Assembly (NCBI RefSeq): GCF_020026915.1
Contig: NZ_JAINUY010000001.1
Span: 682,001 to 746,000 of the forward strand
Reading direction: 5' to 3'
Length of the DNA stretch: 64,000 bases
Source of the DNA: Flavobacterium potami
GTDB lineage: Bacteria > Bacteroidota > Bacteroidia > Flavobacteriales > Flavobacteriaceae
This document shows positions 46,195-55,302 of this stretch, piece by piece. The notes beneath the pieces were generated by a model. The model had not been told where the DNA came from. It did not search any database and saw nothing but the letters and a program-made list of their open reading frames with translations. The stretch's first letter is position 1, and each line of letters opens with the position of its first letter. Position numbers and translations under genes: made by a program.

Positions 46195-47457
46195 TCAAAC
46201 TTCGTTTTCCTCAGTCATATCTATAGTTTTTGGACGCAAGATAAACAGTTGTAAAACAATGGCAGTAACCACCACAAATAAGAGTAGTATAAAAACGTGT
46301 CTCATTCCTCCATTATCAGCCGCTTTTCCTAAAAACTCGGTAATCACAGCTCCGGCAGAAATACCTACAAAATTCATAATTCCGTATCCGGTAGCCCTGT
46401 AGCGCGGCGCAACAAACTGACTTAGAATCGGCATATTGTTGGTGTCGTATATTCCAAAACCAAGTCCAAAAAGGATAGCGCCAAAAATAATAGCCTCTAT
46501 ATTGCAGCAATAGCCAAATAAAAATAATGCCGGAATGGTAAGAAACAACCCAATAGCACTGGTGTAAATTCGACCTTTAAGTTGTTTCATTACCCATCTG
46601 TCTGAAATCGCACCTCCAATTAAAACTCCAAAAAAGGAAGACATTGAAATAGTTACTGTTGCCATTGGTCCAGCTAGGGACATGTCTAAATTTAAAGTTT
46701 CGGTAAATAAGGTGGGTAACCAGTTTTTGGCCGCCCAACCCGGTAAACTTGGTGCAGCGAAATAAAAGAGTAAAACCCAAAACGAGATATTGCTGAACAA
46801 TAATCCCAATCCTTTAAACATTTGCCTGAATTCAGATCTGATAGATGATTTTTTGGAAGGATCAAAAAAGTAGGCTTTCTTTTCCTGTAAAAAAAACAGG
46901 AGTACTAAACTATAAACTACTCCAAGTAACCCTACAGAGTGAAAGCTGAAATGCCAAGAAAAATGCTTAGAAATAGTGGCTCCAAAACCACCAAGTGCCT
47001 GTCCTAAATAAATTCCGGTTGTATGAATCGCAATTGCAAAAGAGCGTGTTTTTTCCTGATGATAATCTGTAATTAAGGATAATGCGGCAGGAATGTAAAA
47101 AGCTTCGCTGAAACCCATAATGCCACGCAAAATATAAATCTGATTGAAAGTTGTAGCATAACCCATCGCCATAGTAACTCCTGACCAGATAAAAAGACTT
47201 CCTATAATTATTCTTTTTCGGTTAAACCGGTCTGCTATAATTCCTGAAACTGGGCTCATAAGCGCATATATCCAAAGGAAAATAGCCATCAAAAGACCAA
47301 AATTTTCAGCTTTAGCCAATTCAGGAATATCATCCATCATTGCAGATTTCATAGTGGAGAGCATTTGTCGGTCTAAATAATTCAATAAAGCAACAAACCA
47401 TAGGAAGGCAACAACAATCCAAGGATAGGATTTTTTTTCATTCAAATTTGCAATCAT
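46195..47457 (-). CDS. MFS transporter
   Basis: A 420-residue inner-membrane transporter with 12 TM helices. The loop motif ADRFNRKR after TM2 and NYLDRQMLS in TM1 are typical of the anion/cation-symporter-like or spinster-like MFS branches, which often carry sugar acids or other organic acids. It is not of the sugar-porter type seen in the fructan operon. No catabolic genes lie beside it, so the substrate cannot be inferred. It is a single gene just left of the repeat-rich accessory region. Confidence 0.85.
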   Translation of the reverse strand: MIANLNEKKSYPWIVVAFLWFVALLNYLDRQMLSTMKSAMMDDIPELAKAENFGLLMAIFLWIYALMSPVSGIIADRFNRKRIIIGSLFIWSGVTMAMGYATTFNQIYILRGIMGFSEAFYIPAALSLITDYHQEKTRSFAIAIHTTGIYLGQALGGFGATISKHFSWHFSFHSVGLLGVVYSLVLLFFLQEKKAYFFDPSKKSSIRSEFRQMFKGLGLLFSNISFWVLLFYFAAPSLPGWAAKNWLPTLFTETLNLDMSLAGPMATVTISMSSFFGVLIGGAISDRWVMKQLKGRIYTSAIGLFLTIPALFLFGYCCNIEAIIFGAILFGLGFGIYDTNNMPILSQFVAPRYRATGYGIMNFVGISAGAVITEFLGKAADNGGMRHVFILLLFVVVTAIVLQLFILRPKTIDMTEENEV

Positions 47458-47725
47458 TCTCTTTTTTCAAAATAAAGGCCGAATATACGAATTCAAACCC
47501 AACAGGAAAGAATTGTTTTTCCATGTTGCTTTTTTTGTGATTTTTAAACTTCTGATTTATGATTTGTTAATGCTTGGAATTTTAAATAAAATCCTTTTAT
47601 AAAGTAAAAGAATTGTAAATACTTGTAGTCTAATTATGAGTTTAATCTCTTCGATAAAGATTTTTATGTAATTATATTTTTTTAGTTGAATTTAGTGTAA
47701 TTGTTGAGGTTTTTAACCAAATTTA

Positions 47726-47788
47726 TTTTTTGTGGAAGAAAAAGTATCAAGTCCAAGTTTGATCTGCTACGATTCTGCTATAAAGATT
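47726..47788 (+). repeat. Diverged copy of the accessory-region repeat
   Basis: TTTTTTGTGGAAGAAAAAG (right-end type) and then CTACGATTCTGCTATAAAG (core type, compare CCACGATTCTGCCATAAAA) lie close together. Similarity to the core is clear over about 20 bp; the flanks are weak. The gap 47458-47997 holds this copy and the next. Confidence 0.45.
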
Positions 47789-47825
47789 TTGTACAGTTTT
47801 ATAAAATCTGAAAATGCAGTAGAAG

Positions 47826-47965
47826 CAAAAACCTGCGGATCTTTCGATTTGCAGGTTTTTTATTTTAGAGGGAAGAGCAGGATTCGAACCTAAGGTTGGA
47901 AACCCATATATTTCCTGTATTTTTAATTTTTAAAATTAGCGTGACACGATTCTGCGTAAAACTTA
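47826..47965 (+). repeat. Accessory-region repeat with hairpin and tRNA-3'-end-like part (copy 1)
   Basis: Order on the plus strand: hairpin AACCTGC...GCAGGTT (47830-47856), GAGCAGGATTCGAAC (47875-47889), and 62 bp later the core GTGACACGATTCTGCG (from 47941). On the minus strand the middle part reads TTCGAATCCTGCTC, like the T-loop, T-stem and acceptor end of a tRNA followed by a terminator. The D and anticodon arms are missing, so it is not a tRNA gene. The block is colinear with 56236-56375. Confidence 0.65.
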
Positions 47966-47997
47966 AACAATTGAAGATGAAGAAAATTGATTTTTTT

Positions 47998-48597
47998 CTA
48001 TGGATTGATGATGTCTTCATAGGGAAGGTTGAAGCTTCCTTCCGTAACTTCAATGGCTTTACCTGATTCCAGATTGCGGAGCTTTCCTGAAAAGGTACCT
48101 TTGATACCATTTTTACTGATGGATTCGATTTTTACCGTAAAAATATCATTAAATGCCTGTGTGCTATACACAATGGTGCCATTGGAAGTCTGTACAGCAT
48201 AACGTGATACCATTTCGGGCTCTGTAGGAGTGGAATAGGTACCGGCTTTGATGTCGCCTCCCGTTCTCCAAATTTCAAAATCCACTGAGTTGGGAGCCGT
48301 GCCTTGTGCTGTTGGGTAATGGTCTTCAAATCCTGCGATTGTAATATGCGAAAAACGATTGTCATCGCCGCTGCCCTGAAAATTGACATTATAAAAAGTC
48401 ATAGCTTGACCATTTAGAGAGGCTTTCAAATAATAGTCCGAATTATTGTTATCCGAACCGTTGTCATCACTTGAACAGGCTGAGAAGATTATGGCTATTA
48501 GGGAAATAGATAAAAGCTGTCTAACCAGACGGGCTGTTTTATGGATCAGAGATATTGTTTTTTTTGGATCATTGCTATTGTGGACTTTCTTTGTCAT
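47998..48597 (-). CDS. Lipoprotein of unknown function
   Basis: A 199-residue protein with a lipobox FSAC (Cys41 after a long basic n-region) followed by an Asp/Asn/Ser-rich linker (SSDDNGSDNNNSD), a common exported-lipoprotein pattern in Flavobacteriia. The mature part is predicted beta-rich and resembles small one-domain lipoproteins that end with a KGTFSGKL strand; I do not assign a function. It is the only gene between two copies of the accessory repeat (47.9 and 48.8 kb). Its codon use is visibly less AT-biased than that of the core genes. Confidence 0.65.
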   Translation of the reverse strand: MTKKVHNSNDPKKTISLIHKTARLVRQLLSISLIAIIFSACSSDDNGSDNNNSDYYLKASLNGQAMTFYNVNFQGSGDDNRFSHITIAGFEDHYPTAQGTAPNSVDFEIWRTGGDIKAGTYSTPTEPEMVSRYAVQTSNGTIVYSTQAFNDIFTVKIESISKNGIKGTFSGKLRNLESGKAIEVTEGSFNLPYEDIINP

Positions 48598-48750
48598 AGG
48601 ATAGTTTTATTGGTTTACAGTAAAATTAACAATGTCCTATAAAGAAGACAATACCTGATTTCATTGATGTTTTGTGGTTGTTGATAGGTATATCACGGTA
48701 ATTCTCGAAGCACAACTCAGCTGACTCGACATACAGTAGCAATATTATGA

Positions 48751-48893
48751 TTCGATGATCTGGTGTATACAACAAGAACAGTTTTGCACATCCTTTCCAA
48801 AATCAAACTGCACGATTCAGCACAAAACGGAGATAGATTAAAAAACGATAAAATTAGCCTTAATTTTTTGTGGGAGAGATGATGTAAAGTCCA
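48751..48893 (+). repeat. Accessory-region repeat (copy 2)
   Basis: TTCGATG at 48751, core CTGCACGATTCAGCACAAAAC at 48808, and right end CCTTAATTTTTTGTGGG to AAGTCC (48858-48892). Spacing between the parts (60 bp and about 82 bp) matches the other copies. It fills much of the 301-bp gap before the Lrp gene. Confidence 0.55.
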
Positions 48894-48898
48894 CTTTT

Positions 48899-49360
48899 TT
48901 AGATGGAAATATTATGCAGATTTTTTATCTCCGACATTACAAAAGTACTCTGCGTACTGCCAATACTTGTAACAGATCCTAATTTATTGAAGACGAAATT
49001 CTGATAATGTTTCATGTCCTTGGCGAATACTTTCAAAATAAAATCATAATCACCTGAAATATTATAACATTCCACCACTTCATCGATTTTCATAATATCT
49101 TCTACAAAACTGTTACCGATATTGCGGTCATGCTGTTTGAGCTTTATATTACAGAAAACAATAAATCCATGACCAAATTTTTCATGGTCTATTAAGGCAA
49201 TGTATTTTTTGATGTATCCGTTATTTTCCAGTCTTTTTACACGCTGCAAAACAGGAGTGGGAGACAAGTTTACTTGAGATGCAAGTTCCTTGATGGTATA
49301 GCTGGAATTGTTTCCCAATATTTTCAGTAAAAGTAAATCTGTAGTATCTAGTTCTTCCAT
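48899..49360 (-). CDS. Lrp/AsnC-family transcriptional regulator
   Basis: A 153-residue regulator: an N-terminal winged HTH (~1-60; LLLKILGNNSSYTIKELASQVNLSPTPVLQRVKRLENNGYI pattern, shown here in part) and a RAM ligand-binding domain (~65-150) with the VVECYNISGDYDFILKV block. Lrp/AsnC proteins sense amino acids and act on neighbouring genes. It is divergent from the SBF-type transporter (170-bp gap) and close to the MesD/MesX genes, so methionine or a related amino acid is a reasonable ligand guess. That is inference. Confidence 0.9.
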   Translation of the reverse strand: MEELDTTDLLLLKILGNNSSYTIKELASQVNLSPTPVLQRVKRLENNGYIKKYIALIDHEKFGHGFIVFCNIKLKQHDRNIGNSFVEDIMKIDEVVECYNISGDYDFILKVFAKDMKHYQNFVFNKLGSVTSIGSTQSTFVMSEIKNLHNISI

Positions 49361-49530
49361 AGTTTAAAAATCTATTTAAGTTTCAAAGATACATTCAAAA
49401 AAGTAAATTACACTTGTTTTGTGTTGTAAAACAGCTGAATTCTCTTAAGTGGGAATGTTGGTTAGCTTTTTTAGTTGTATAAGATAACTTTGCTTGGAGA
49501 ATTAAGCTGAATAGAATTCAGTTTGTTTAA

Positions 49531-50571
49531 ATGGAAGAATATATTAAAAGCACATTTACATTGAAGAAGTTATCAAATTTATTAAGTAAAGCAGGTTTCG
49601 ACGGTTTCCTGTTAATGATTGGAACCATGATTCTGCTGGCTTATTTTTTGCCAAAGCCTGGCATGGTAAAAGAACCTGTATCTCTAGAAGAGATTGCCAA
49701 TATAGGTGTATCGTTTATTTTCTTGTTTTATGGCGTGCGATTAAGTGTTGAGAAACTAAAAGCCGGACTTGCCAATTGGAAAATGCACATTGTCGTGCAG
49801 TTGACTACCTTTTTGTTTTTTCCGCTCATCGTTTTGGCATTTCGTCCTTTGTTGTTAAGCAACGGATTTGAGCTGCTATGGTTAGGTGTGTTTTTTCTGG
49901 CGGCTTTACCTTCCACAGTTTCTTCTTCCGTGGTCATGGTTTCCATTGCCAGAGGTAACATTTCTGCGGCGATTTTCAATGCAAGTATTTCCAGTTTGAT
50001 AGGAGTAGTGGTGACACCGCTTTGGGTTGGGCTGTTTATCGCTTCTGCAACAGGTGGCTTTGATGCCACTGATATCTTCATAAAGCTGATTTTTCAAGTT
50101 TTACTGCCTGTTATCATCGGCATCAGCCTTAACTCGCGTTTTGGTGCAGTTGCCGAAAAATATAAGAAACAGCTTAAATATTTCGATCAGGGAATTATCC
50201 TGACCATTATTTACACGTCTTTTTGCAAGTCATTCTCTGAGCATCTTTTTGAAGGCTTTACTGGACTTGAACTTGCTGGACTAGCCGCAGGTATGATGGG
50301 CTTATTTTTTGCTGTATTCCTTTGTGTTGGACTATTCAGCCGCTTATTTGGTTTTTCAGATGAGGATCGTATTACGGTCTTATTTTGTGGATCTAAAAAG
50401 TCATTGGTACACGGTACCGTAATGTCAAAAGTGCTCTTTCAGCATAGTACCATCACCGGTATTGTATTACTGCCACTCATGCTTTATCATGCTTTTCAAT
50501 TGATTGCTGCCAGTATCATTGCTCAGCGTATGGCTCGACGAAAAGAATCTCCAATAGCGGACCAGAGTTAA
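49531..50571 (+). CDS. SBF-like bile acid:sodium symporter family transporter
   Basis: A 346-residue inner-membrane protein with about ten TM helices, matching the SBF-like branch of the BASS family (YfeH type): IANIGVSFIFLFYGVRLS in the first part, the AALPSTVSSSVVMV crossover helix, NASISSLIGVVVTPLWVG, and CGSKKSLVHGTVMSKVLF in the second half. These carriers move organic anions; the real substrate is rarely a bile acid in environmental bacteria. It is divergent from the Lrp-family gene and ends in a perfect hairpin terminator. Confidence 0.88.
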   Translation: MEEYIKSTFTLKKLSNLLSKAGFDGFLLMIGTMILLAYFLPKPGMVKEPVSLEEIANIGVSFIFLFYGVRLSVEKLKAGLANWKMHIVVQLTTFLFFPLIVLAFRPLLLSNGFELLWLGVFFLAALPSTVSSSVVMVSIARGNISAAIFNASISSLIGVVVTPLWVGLFIASATGGFDATDIFIKLIFQVLLPVIIGISLNSRFGAVAEKYKKQLKYFDQGIILTIIYTSFCKSFSEHLFEGFTGLELAGLAAGMMGLFFAVFLCVGLFSRLFGFSDEDRITVLFCGSKKSLVHGTVMSKVLFQHSTITGIVLLPLMLYHAFQLIAASIIAQRMARRKESPIADQS

Positions 50572-50603
50572 ACGTTGTTGATAATTGACCTGTTGATGAA
50601 GCT

Positions 50604-50648
50604 GCTTCTCTCATCCTTTATACTGCAAGGATGAGAGAAGCATTATTT
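50604..50648 (+). terminator. Terminator after the SBF-like gene
   Basis: A perfect 15-bp stem (GCTTCTCTCATCCTT and complement) with an eight-base loop, followed by a short AT-rich tail. Confidence 0.75.
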
Positions 50649-50694
50649 GTAATATTGCTTCAGTTTTAATTATCTTTTTAGATTATTTAGAATT

Positions 50695-51777
50695 TTATTC
50701 ATTCAAAAGAGGATAATCAGTATAACCCTGTTTCCCGCCTCCATACATTGTTGTCCTGTCTGGCTCAGTAAGCGCAGCATTTTTTTCAAATCTTTCGGTC
50801 AGGTCAGGATTTGAGATGTATAATTTACCAAAGGAAATCAGCTTTGCAATACCTTTTTCAAGTTCTGCTTCGGCTGAAGCTTTGTCATATCCTGCATTAG
50901 CAATAACTGTCTGGCGAATCTTACTGCCAAATAATCCAATCTCACACTCAAAACCACAATTTTCAGGCAAAGCGAAATTGGGGTTTCGACGCATGAGTTC
51001 AACATAGGCAAAATCCAGTTTGTTCAGTTCTTCAATCAGATAAATATAGGTACTAACAGGATTATCCAGCGCTATATCTCCATAAGGATTGAAAGGAGAT
51101 ATTTTAATGCCCACCTTTTCACTTCCAACCGAACTGATTAATTCCTGCATTACCTCCAGTACAAAACGGGCATTTTTAGGAATACTGCCGCCATAATCAT
51201 CCGTCCTTTGATTCGAACTTTCAGCTAAGAACTGGCTGGGTAAATATCCATTGGCAGCATGAAGCTGAACTCCATCAAACCCTGCCGCTATGGCATTTTT
51301 TGCAGCTTGGCCGAAGTCCTCTATAGTCTTTTTGATTTCCGGGATTGTCATTTCCTGTGGTATTTCATAATCCTTCATACCTTCAGAAGTAAAATGTCGC
51401 ATTCCCTTGATAGGCACAGGTGATGGTGCAAAAGGGAGCTCGCCGTTTCTATCTGTAGAATGTCCCACGCGACCAGTGTGCCAAAGCTGGGCTATAATAA
51501 TACCGCCTTTATCGTGTACCGCCGCGGTAACTTTTTTCCAAGCTTCTATTTGTTCACTCGTGAAAATACCTGGAGTGAGCGGACTGCCAGTAGCTTCTTC
51601 ACTGATTCTGATCGATTCGGTAAACAGCAGTCCAGCGCTTGCCCTTTGGGAGTAGTATTCTACTGTAATATCGCCCACTAAGCCATTTATATCTGTGCGA
51701 CCTCTGGTCATTGCTGCCATTGCCACTCTGTTTTTTAGGCTAATACCACCTAACTGCGTTTTTTCTAGAAGTTTCAT
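50695..51777 (-). CDS. Old yellow enzyme family NADH:flavin oxidoreductase / alkene reductase
   Basis: A 360-residue FMN-dependent TIM-barrel enzyme. Family blocks: N-terminal LKNRVAMAAMTRGR, GLLFTESIRIS, QLWHTGRVGH (substrate and flavin contacts), DGVQLHAANGYLPSQFL, the RTDDYGGS loop, and a C-terminal GKLYISNPDL. These enzymes reduce activated alkenes or nitro groups at the expense of NAD(P)H. It is the last of three co-directional genes, 89 bp after mesD, so it may belong to the mesX-mesD transcript. A role as flavin-linked helper of the MesX oxygenase is conceivable but unsupported by sequence. Confidence 0.9.
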   Translation of the reverse strand: MKLLEKTQLGGISLKNRVAMAAMTRGRTDINGLVGDITVEYYSQRASAGLLFTESIRISEEATGSPLTPGIFTSEQIEAWKKVTAAVHDKGGIIIAQLWHTGRVGHSTDRNGELPFAPSPVPIKGMRHFTSEGMKDYEIPQEMTIPEIKKTIEDFGQAAKNAIAAGFDGVQLHAANGYLPSQFLAESSNQRTDDYGGSIPKNARFVLEVMQELISSVGSEKVGIKISPFNPYGDIALDNPVSTYIYLIEELNKLDFAYVELMRRNPNFALPENCGFECEIGLFGSKIRQTVIANAGYDKASAEAELEKGIAKLISFGKLYISNPDLTERFEKNAALTEPDRTTMYGGGKQGYTDYPLLNE

Positions 51778-51866
51778 ATCGCTATTTGAGTACGTTGTTT
51801 TGCTGCGCCTCTTTTCTTTGGCACACAGAAACAGTAAGCAAGTGTTAAAAGAATATCATTTTCCAA

Positions 51867-52913
51867 TTAATACGTTGGGGCTGTTACTCCAAGTTCTTTA
51901 CGTATAATTTCTGCGCCAGCAGCTAAAGCATTTAACTTGCCTATTGCCACATTACGAGATAACGGAGCCATACCGCAGTTTGTCGAAGGGTAAAGATTTT
52001 CGGCATCTACAAACTCTAGAGTTTTACGCAGCGTATTGGCCACTTCTTCCGGTGATTCAATAGTGTTTGTTGCTACATCGATAGCTCCTACCATCACTTT
52101 TTTACCGCGAACGAGTTCAATTAGATTAAGAGGTACCTTAGAATTATGGCATTCTAAAGACACAATATCAATTTTAGACTTTTGAATTTTTGGGAAAATC
52201 TCTTCGTATTGTCGCCACTCTGATCCCAATGTCTTTTTCCAGTCATTATTAGCTTGTATTCCGTAACCGTAACATACATGTACTGCAGTTTGGCACTTTA
52301 AACCTTCAATGGCTTTTTCTAATGCTGCCATTCCCCAATCGTTGACTTCATCAAAGAACACATTAAATGCTGGTTCATCAAACTGGATAATATCTACACC
52401 TGCGTCTTGCAGTTCTCTTGCTTCTTCATTAAGTACTTTTGCAAATTCCCACGCCAATTTTTCTCGGCTTTTATAATGGTTGTCGTATAACGTATCTACC
52501 ATTGTCATTGGGCCTGGTAAAGCCCATTTTATAGGTTTGTTAGTCTGTTTGCGTAAAAATTTGGCATCTTCGACAAAAACTGCTTTCTGGCGTGCAATCT
52601 GATCTACAACCATAGGAACACTTGCATCGTAACGGTCACGAATTCTTACCGTTTTACGATTTTCAAAATCTACACCACTAAGATGTTCTATAAAAGTGGT
52701 TACAAAATGCTGGCGTGTCTGCTCACCATCACTAATTATATCTACACCTGCCAATTGCTGTTCATGCAAAGAAATGCGCAAGGCATCCTGTTTCCCTTCA
52801 AGCAGCTGATCGCCTTCTAATTTCCAAGGAGACCAAAGTTTTTCGGGTGGTGCAAGCCAAGCTGGTTTAGGTAAACTTCCAACAATAGAGGTAGGCAATA
52901 ATATTTTCTTCAT
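51867..52913 (-). CDS. mesD: Core (folate-independent) methionine synthase, MesD type
   Basis: A 348-residue protein equivalent to the C-terminal catalytic barrel of MetE without its folate-binding N-terminal half. Zinc and homocysteine ligands are present: His212 and Cys214 (VHVCYG), Glu254 (SLECHNS) and Cys313 (STNCGMAPLSR), with the DEPAF motif at about 179-183. The start VGSLPKP is that of a stand-alone core enzyme, so it is not a broken metE. It sits 29 bp after a DUF1852 gene. Price and colleagues described MesD as a family of aerobic core methionine synthases that needs DUF1852 (MesX) and oxygen instead of methyl-folate or cobalamin. The pairing here supports that assignment. Confidence 0.88.
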   Translation of the reverse strand: MKKILLPTSIVGSLPKPAWLAPPEKLWSPWKLEGDQLLEGKQDALRISLHEQQLAGVDIISDGEQTRQHFVTTFIEHLSGVDFENRKTVRIRDRYDASVPMVVDQIARQKAVFVEDAKFLRKQTNKPIKWALPGPMTMVDTLYDNHYKSREKLAWEFAKVLNEEARELQDAGVDIIQFDEPAFNVFFDEVNDWGMAALEKAIEGLKCQTAVHVCYGYGIQANNDWKKTLGSEWRQYEEIFPKIQKSKIDIVSLECHNSKVPLNLIELVRGKKVMVGAIDVATNTIESPEEVANTLRKTLEFVDAENLYPSTNCGMAPLSRNVAIGKLNALAAGAEIIRKELGVTAPTY

Positions 52914-52942
52914 AATAAAGTAATTATAATGTTTTGTATTAA

Positions 52943-53947
52943 TTAAAGATTGAAATTAGCAGACCATTGTTCTAAGACATTTTTGTAAGGCTTAATGAAA
53001 TGCTCTTCTGCATATTTACCCTGTTCAACGGCAAGTCGGCTGCGCTCTTCGCGGTCATAAACAACACGCGTAAGTGAATAATCTTCGTGCTTAAGGCTAG
53101 GCTGAAAGATTTTCCCAGCAGCTGAATTTGCATTGTAAATTTCAGGGCGATAAATCTTCTGGAAAGTCTCCATGGTACTGATTGAACTGATTAACCCAAG
53201 ATCGGTATAATCAGCAAGCAGATCTCCGGAATGATAAAAAGCCATCGGTGCCACACTGTTCTCAGGCATGAAAAAACGAACTTTTAAGCCCATTTTAGAG
53301 AAATATTCATCTGTGATAGAATACTGATCCTGCACATATTCAAAACCTAGAACCGGATGCTGATATGCAGTGCGGGTATAAGTTTTGTTGCCCGATACAC
53401 TAAGGCAAATAATCGGTGACATCTTAAAATGTTCTTTATAAGTAGCCGAATTCACGAAGCATTTGTAGAGTTTTCCGTGTAGATCGCCAAAATTTTCAGG
53501 AATACAAAAATTAGATTTATTTTTATTGTGCTCAATCAATAAAATGCTGAAATCGTAATCGCGTACGTAAGAAGAGAAATTATTTCCAGCAATACCCTCG
53601 ATACGCTGGTTGGTTTTTCGGTCAAAAATATTCGTTTTTAAAACTTCAATCAACGGCATATCATTAATACCATTTTCATCATCAATACTCATTGTTACTG
53701 TGATGATTTCAAGTTCTACAAGATAACGATCTGCTTTTGGATTATCCAAATGAGCCAATGCATTAAATCGATTGTTAATCATATTTAAGGCATTGCGTAA
53801 GTTTTGCTGGCGGCTAGCACCTCTAGCCAGATTTGCAAAATTGGTTGTCAGACGCGTTTCACTTGAAGGATGGTAGTTTTCATCTAGACAAGTGCTCTTT
53901 AACGTGAACACAAAATCATTCTTGATTGTATTCTGAGTGTTTTCCAT
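52943..53947 (-). CDS. mesX: MesX (DUF1852), oxygen-dependent partner of MesD
   Basis: The protein is 334 residues when started at 53947 (MENTQNTIKNDFVF); an upstream in-frame start at 53989 adds 14 residues that look unlike the family. The DUF1852 pattern is clear: FTLKSTCLDENYHPS, RLTTNFANLARG, LVELEIITVTMSID, and the long conserved YQHPVLGFEYVQDQYSITDEYF region. No signal peptide or TM helix is present. The family is a putative oxygenase that supplies the methyl group for MesD in aerobic bacteria; its chemistry is not solved. It is the first gene of a three-gene minus-strand unit (mesX, mesD, OYE). Confidence 0.87.
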   Translation of the reverse strand: MENTQNTIKNDFVFTLKSTCLDENYHPSSETRLTTNFANLARGASRQQNLRNALNMINNRFNALAHLDNPKADRYLVELEIITVTMSIDDENGINDMPLIEVLKTNIFDRKTNQRIEGIAGNNFSSYVRDYDFSILLIEHNKNKSNFCIPENFGDLHGKLYKCFVNSATYKEHFKMSPIICLSVSGNKTYTRTAYQHPVLGFEYVQDQYSITDEYFSKMGLKVRFFMPENSVAPMAFYHSGDLLADYTDLGLISSISTMETFQKIYRPEIYNANSAAGKIFQPSLKHEDYSLTRVVYDREERSRLAVEQGKYAEEHFIKPYKNVLEQWSANFNL

Positions 53948-53989
53948 ATGTTTCTTTCCGTTTATTCTTGAATCTTCCAACATGACCAT

Positions 53990-54540
53990 TTTATTTAATT
54001 GTTTTAGTTGTTTTGTCTTGCAAATTTCAATATTAAAGATTAATAAATCAAAATTTAACTTTAAATAAGGTAATTATTCTGTTTAATTGTTGTTTTTTGG
54101 TTTATTAAGCTTTTTTGTAATGTAAGAATTATAGAAAATAGATTATTTATCTAGAGAGGACTGGTACCCTGTTTTTATTTTGCCTATGGTTCTGCTTGGT
54201 CATCTTGCCTCGATTAGATATCTGCTAAAACATTATAGGGAGGAATAACACTCTTAAAAGGAAAATTTTAAATTAGATCTGTCTTAACTTTTTATAGGGA
54301 AATAGCATTAATCGCAGATTGTACATAATGCTACGGGAAATTTGCAGAGAACTCCAATCTACTTTTTTTGATGTATGTGAAATTTCAATTACAGCAGTTT
54401 TTGTTGTTTTAATTTAGTTTAAGATATAAAAGCAAAATAAAATTTACTTAATTTGTAAATATTTGATTTTTAGTGGTTAATGTTTTATTTTGTAAGTTAT
54501 TGTTTAGTATTTTTAACAGAAATAATAAACAATTATAACT
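53990..54540. other. Intergenic region between mesX and the carbonic anhydrase gene
   Basis: A 550-bp AT-rich gap between divergent genes. It holds a weak trace of the accessory repeat (TTTGCAGAGAACTCCAATCT, 54341-54360, preceded by GTCTTAACTTTTTATAGGG at 54281), suggesting an old module boundary. I see no SAM riboswitch fold or ORF. Confidence 0.4.
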
Positions 54541-55293
54541 ATGAAAAAAATTATATTTTGCATGGTAATTTCCATGGTCTTATTTTCGTGTAAAGAGAAA
54601 CCTGTAGAATCTGCAGAAGCAAACAAAAGCTCAGATAGTATTAAGCCTGTGTTGAGCCAGCCAGTACTTCGTGAAAAGGTTTTGACGGCTGCTGAACAGA
54701 GTGCGCTTAGTCCAGACGCTGTAATCACAGCTCTTAAAGATGGCAATAAACGTTTTACGAACAATGATCTTACTTTGCGAGACCATTCTTCTATGGTAAG
54801 AGATGCTACCGAAGGGCAGTTTCCAAAGGCTGTGGTGTTGTCATGTTTGGATAGCCGTATACCAGTAGAGGATGTATTTGACCGCGGTATTGGAGATATA
54901 TTTGTTGCGAGGGTAGCAGGGAATTTTTCCAATACGGATATTTTGGGTAGTCTTGAATTTGGATGTAAGGTTTCTGGTGCAAAAGTCATACTTGTATTAG
55001 GGCATGAATCTTGCGGAGCTGTCAAAGGTGCAATAGATAATGTTCAGTTGGGCAATATTACTCCAATGCTGGCTAACATTAAACCGTCTATTGGCAGGGT
55101 AAAGGATTTTAAAGGAGAAAAATCATCAAAAGATGCCGATTTTGTTGAAGCGGTGGCAAAGGAGAACGTATTGAATACTATTGAAAATATTAAAGCGAAA
55201 AGCCCGATTCTTAAAGAAATGCAAGATAAGGGAGAGATAAAAATAATTGGAGGGTATTATGATCTCCATACTGGTATAGTTGAATTTTTATAA
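54541..55293 (+). CDS. Beta-class carbonic anhydrase, lipoprotein
   Basis: A 250-residue enzyme that interconverts CO2 and bicarbonate. Unlike the usual cytosolic form it carries a lipobox LFSC (Cys17), so it is membrane-anchored on the periplasmic side. A linker (~18-45) precedes the catalytic domain. Zinc ligands and catalytic residues are all visible: Cys102, Asp104 and Arg106 (SCLDSR), His155 and Cys158 (LGHESCG). Length of the domain is normal. It is followed after 9 bp by the DUF2490 gene, so the pair is probably one operon. Confidence 0.9.
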   Translation: MKKIIFCMVISMVLFSCKEKPVESAEANKSSDSIKPVLSQPVLREKVLTAAEQSALSPDAVITALKDGNKRFTNNDLTLRDHSSMVRDATEGQFPKAVVLSCLDSRIPVEDVFDRGIGDIFVARVAGNFSNTDILGSLEFGCKVSGAKVILVLGHESCGAVKGAIDNVQLGNITPMLANIKPSIGRVKDFKGEKSSKDADFVEAVAKENVLNTIENIKAKSPILKEMQDKGEIKIIGGYYDLHTGIVEFL

Positions 55294-55302
55294 AAAGTTT
55301 AT

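Noticed and set aside
47870..47966. A complete tRNA gene on the minus strand (also at 56268-56310)
   Set aside because: Only the T-loop, one T-stem strand and the acceptor end can be recognised; D and anticodon arms are missing and the T-stem does not pair.
51867..52913. Truncated metE pseudogene
   Set aside because: The protein starts with the normal beginning of stand-alone core enzymes and keeps every zinc ligand; its partner gene DUF1852 is adjacent.
53948..54200. SAM or cobalamin riboswitch upstream of mesX
   Set aside because: I see no conserved riboswitch core or stable multi-helix structure on the minus strand; the region is simple AT-rich sequence.
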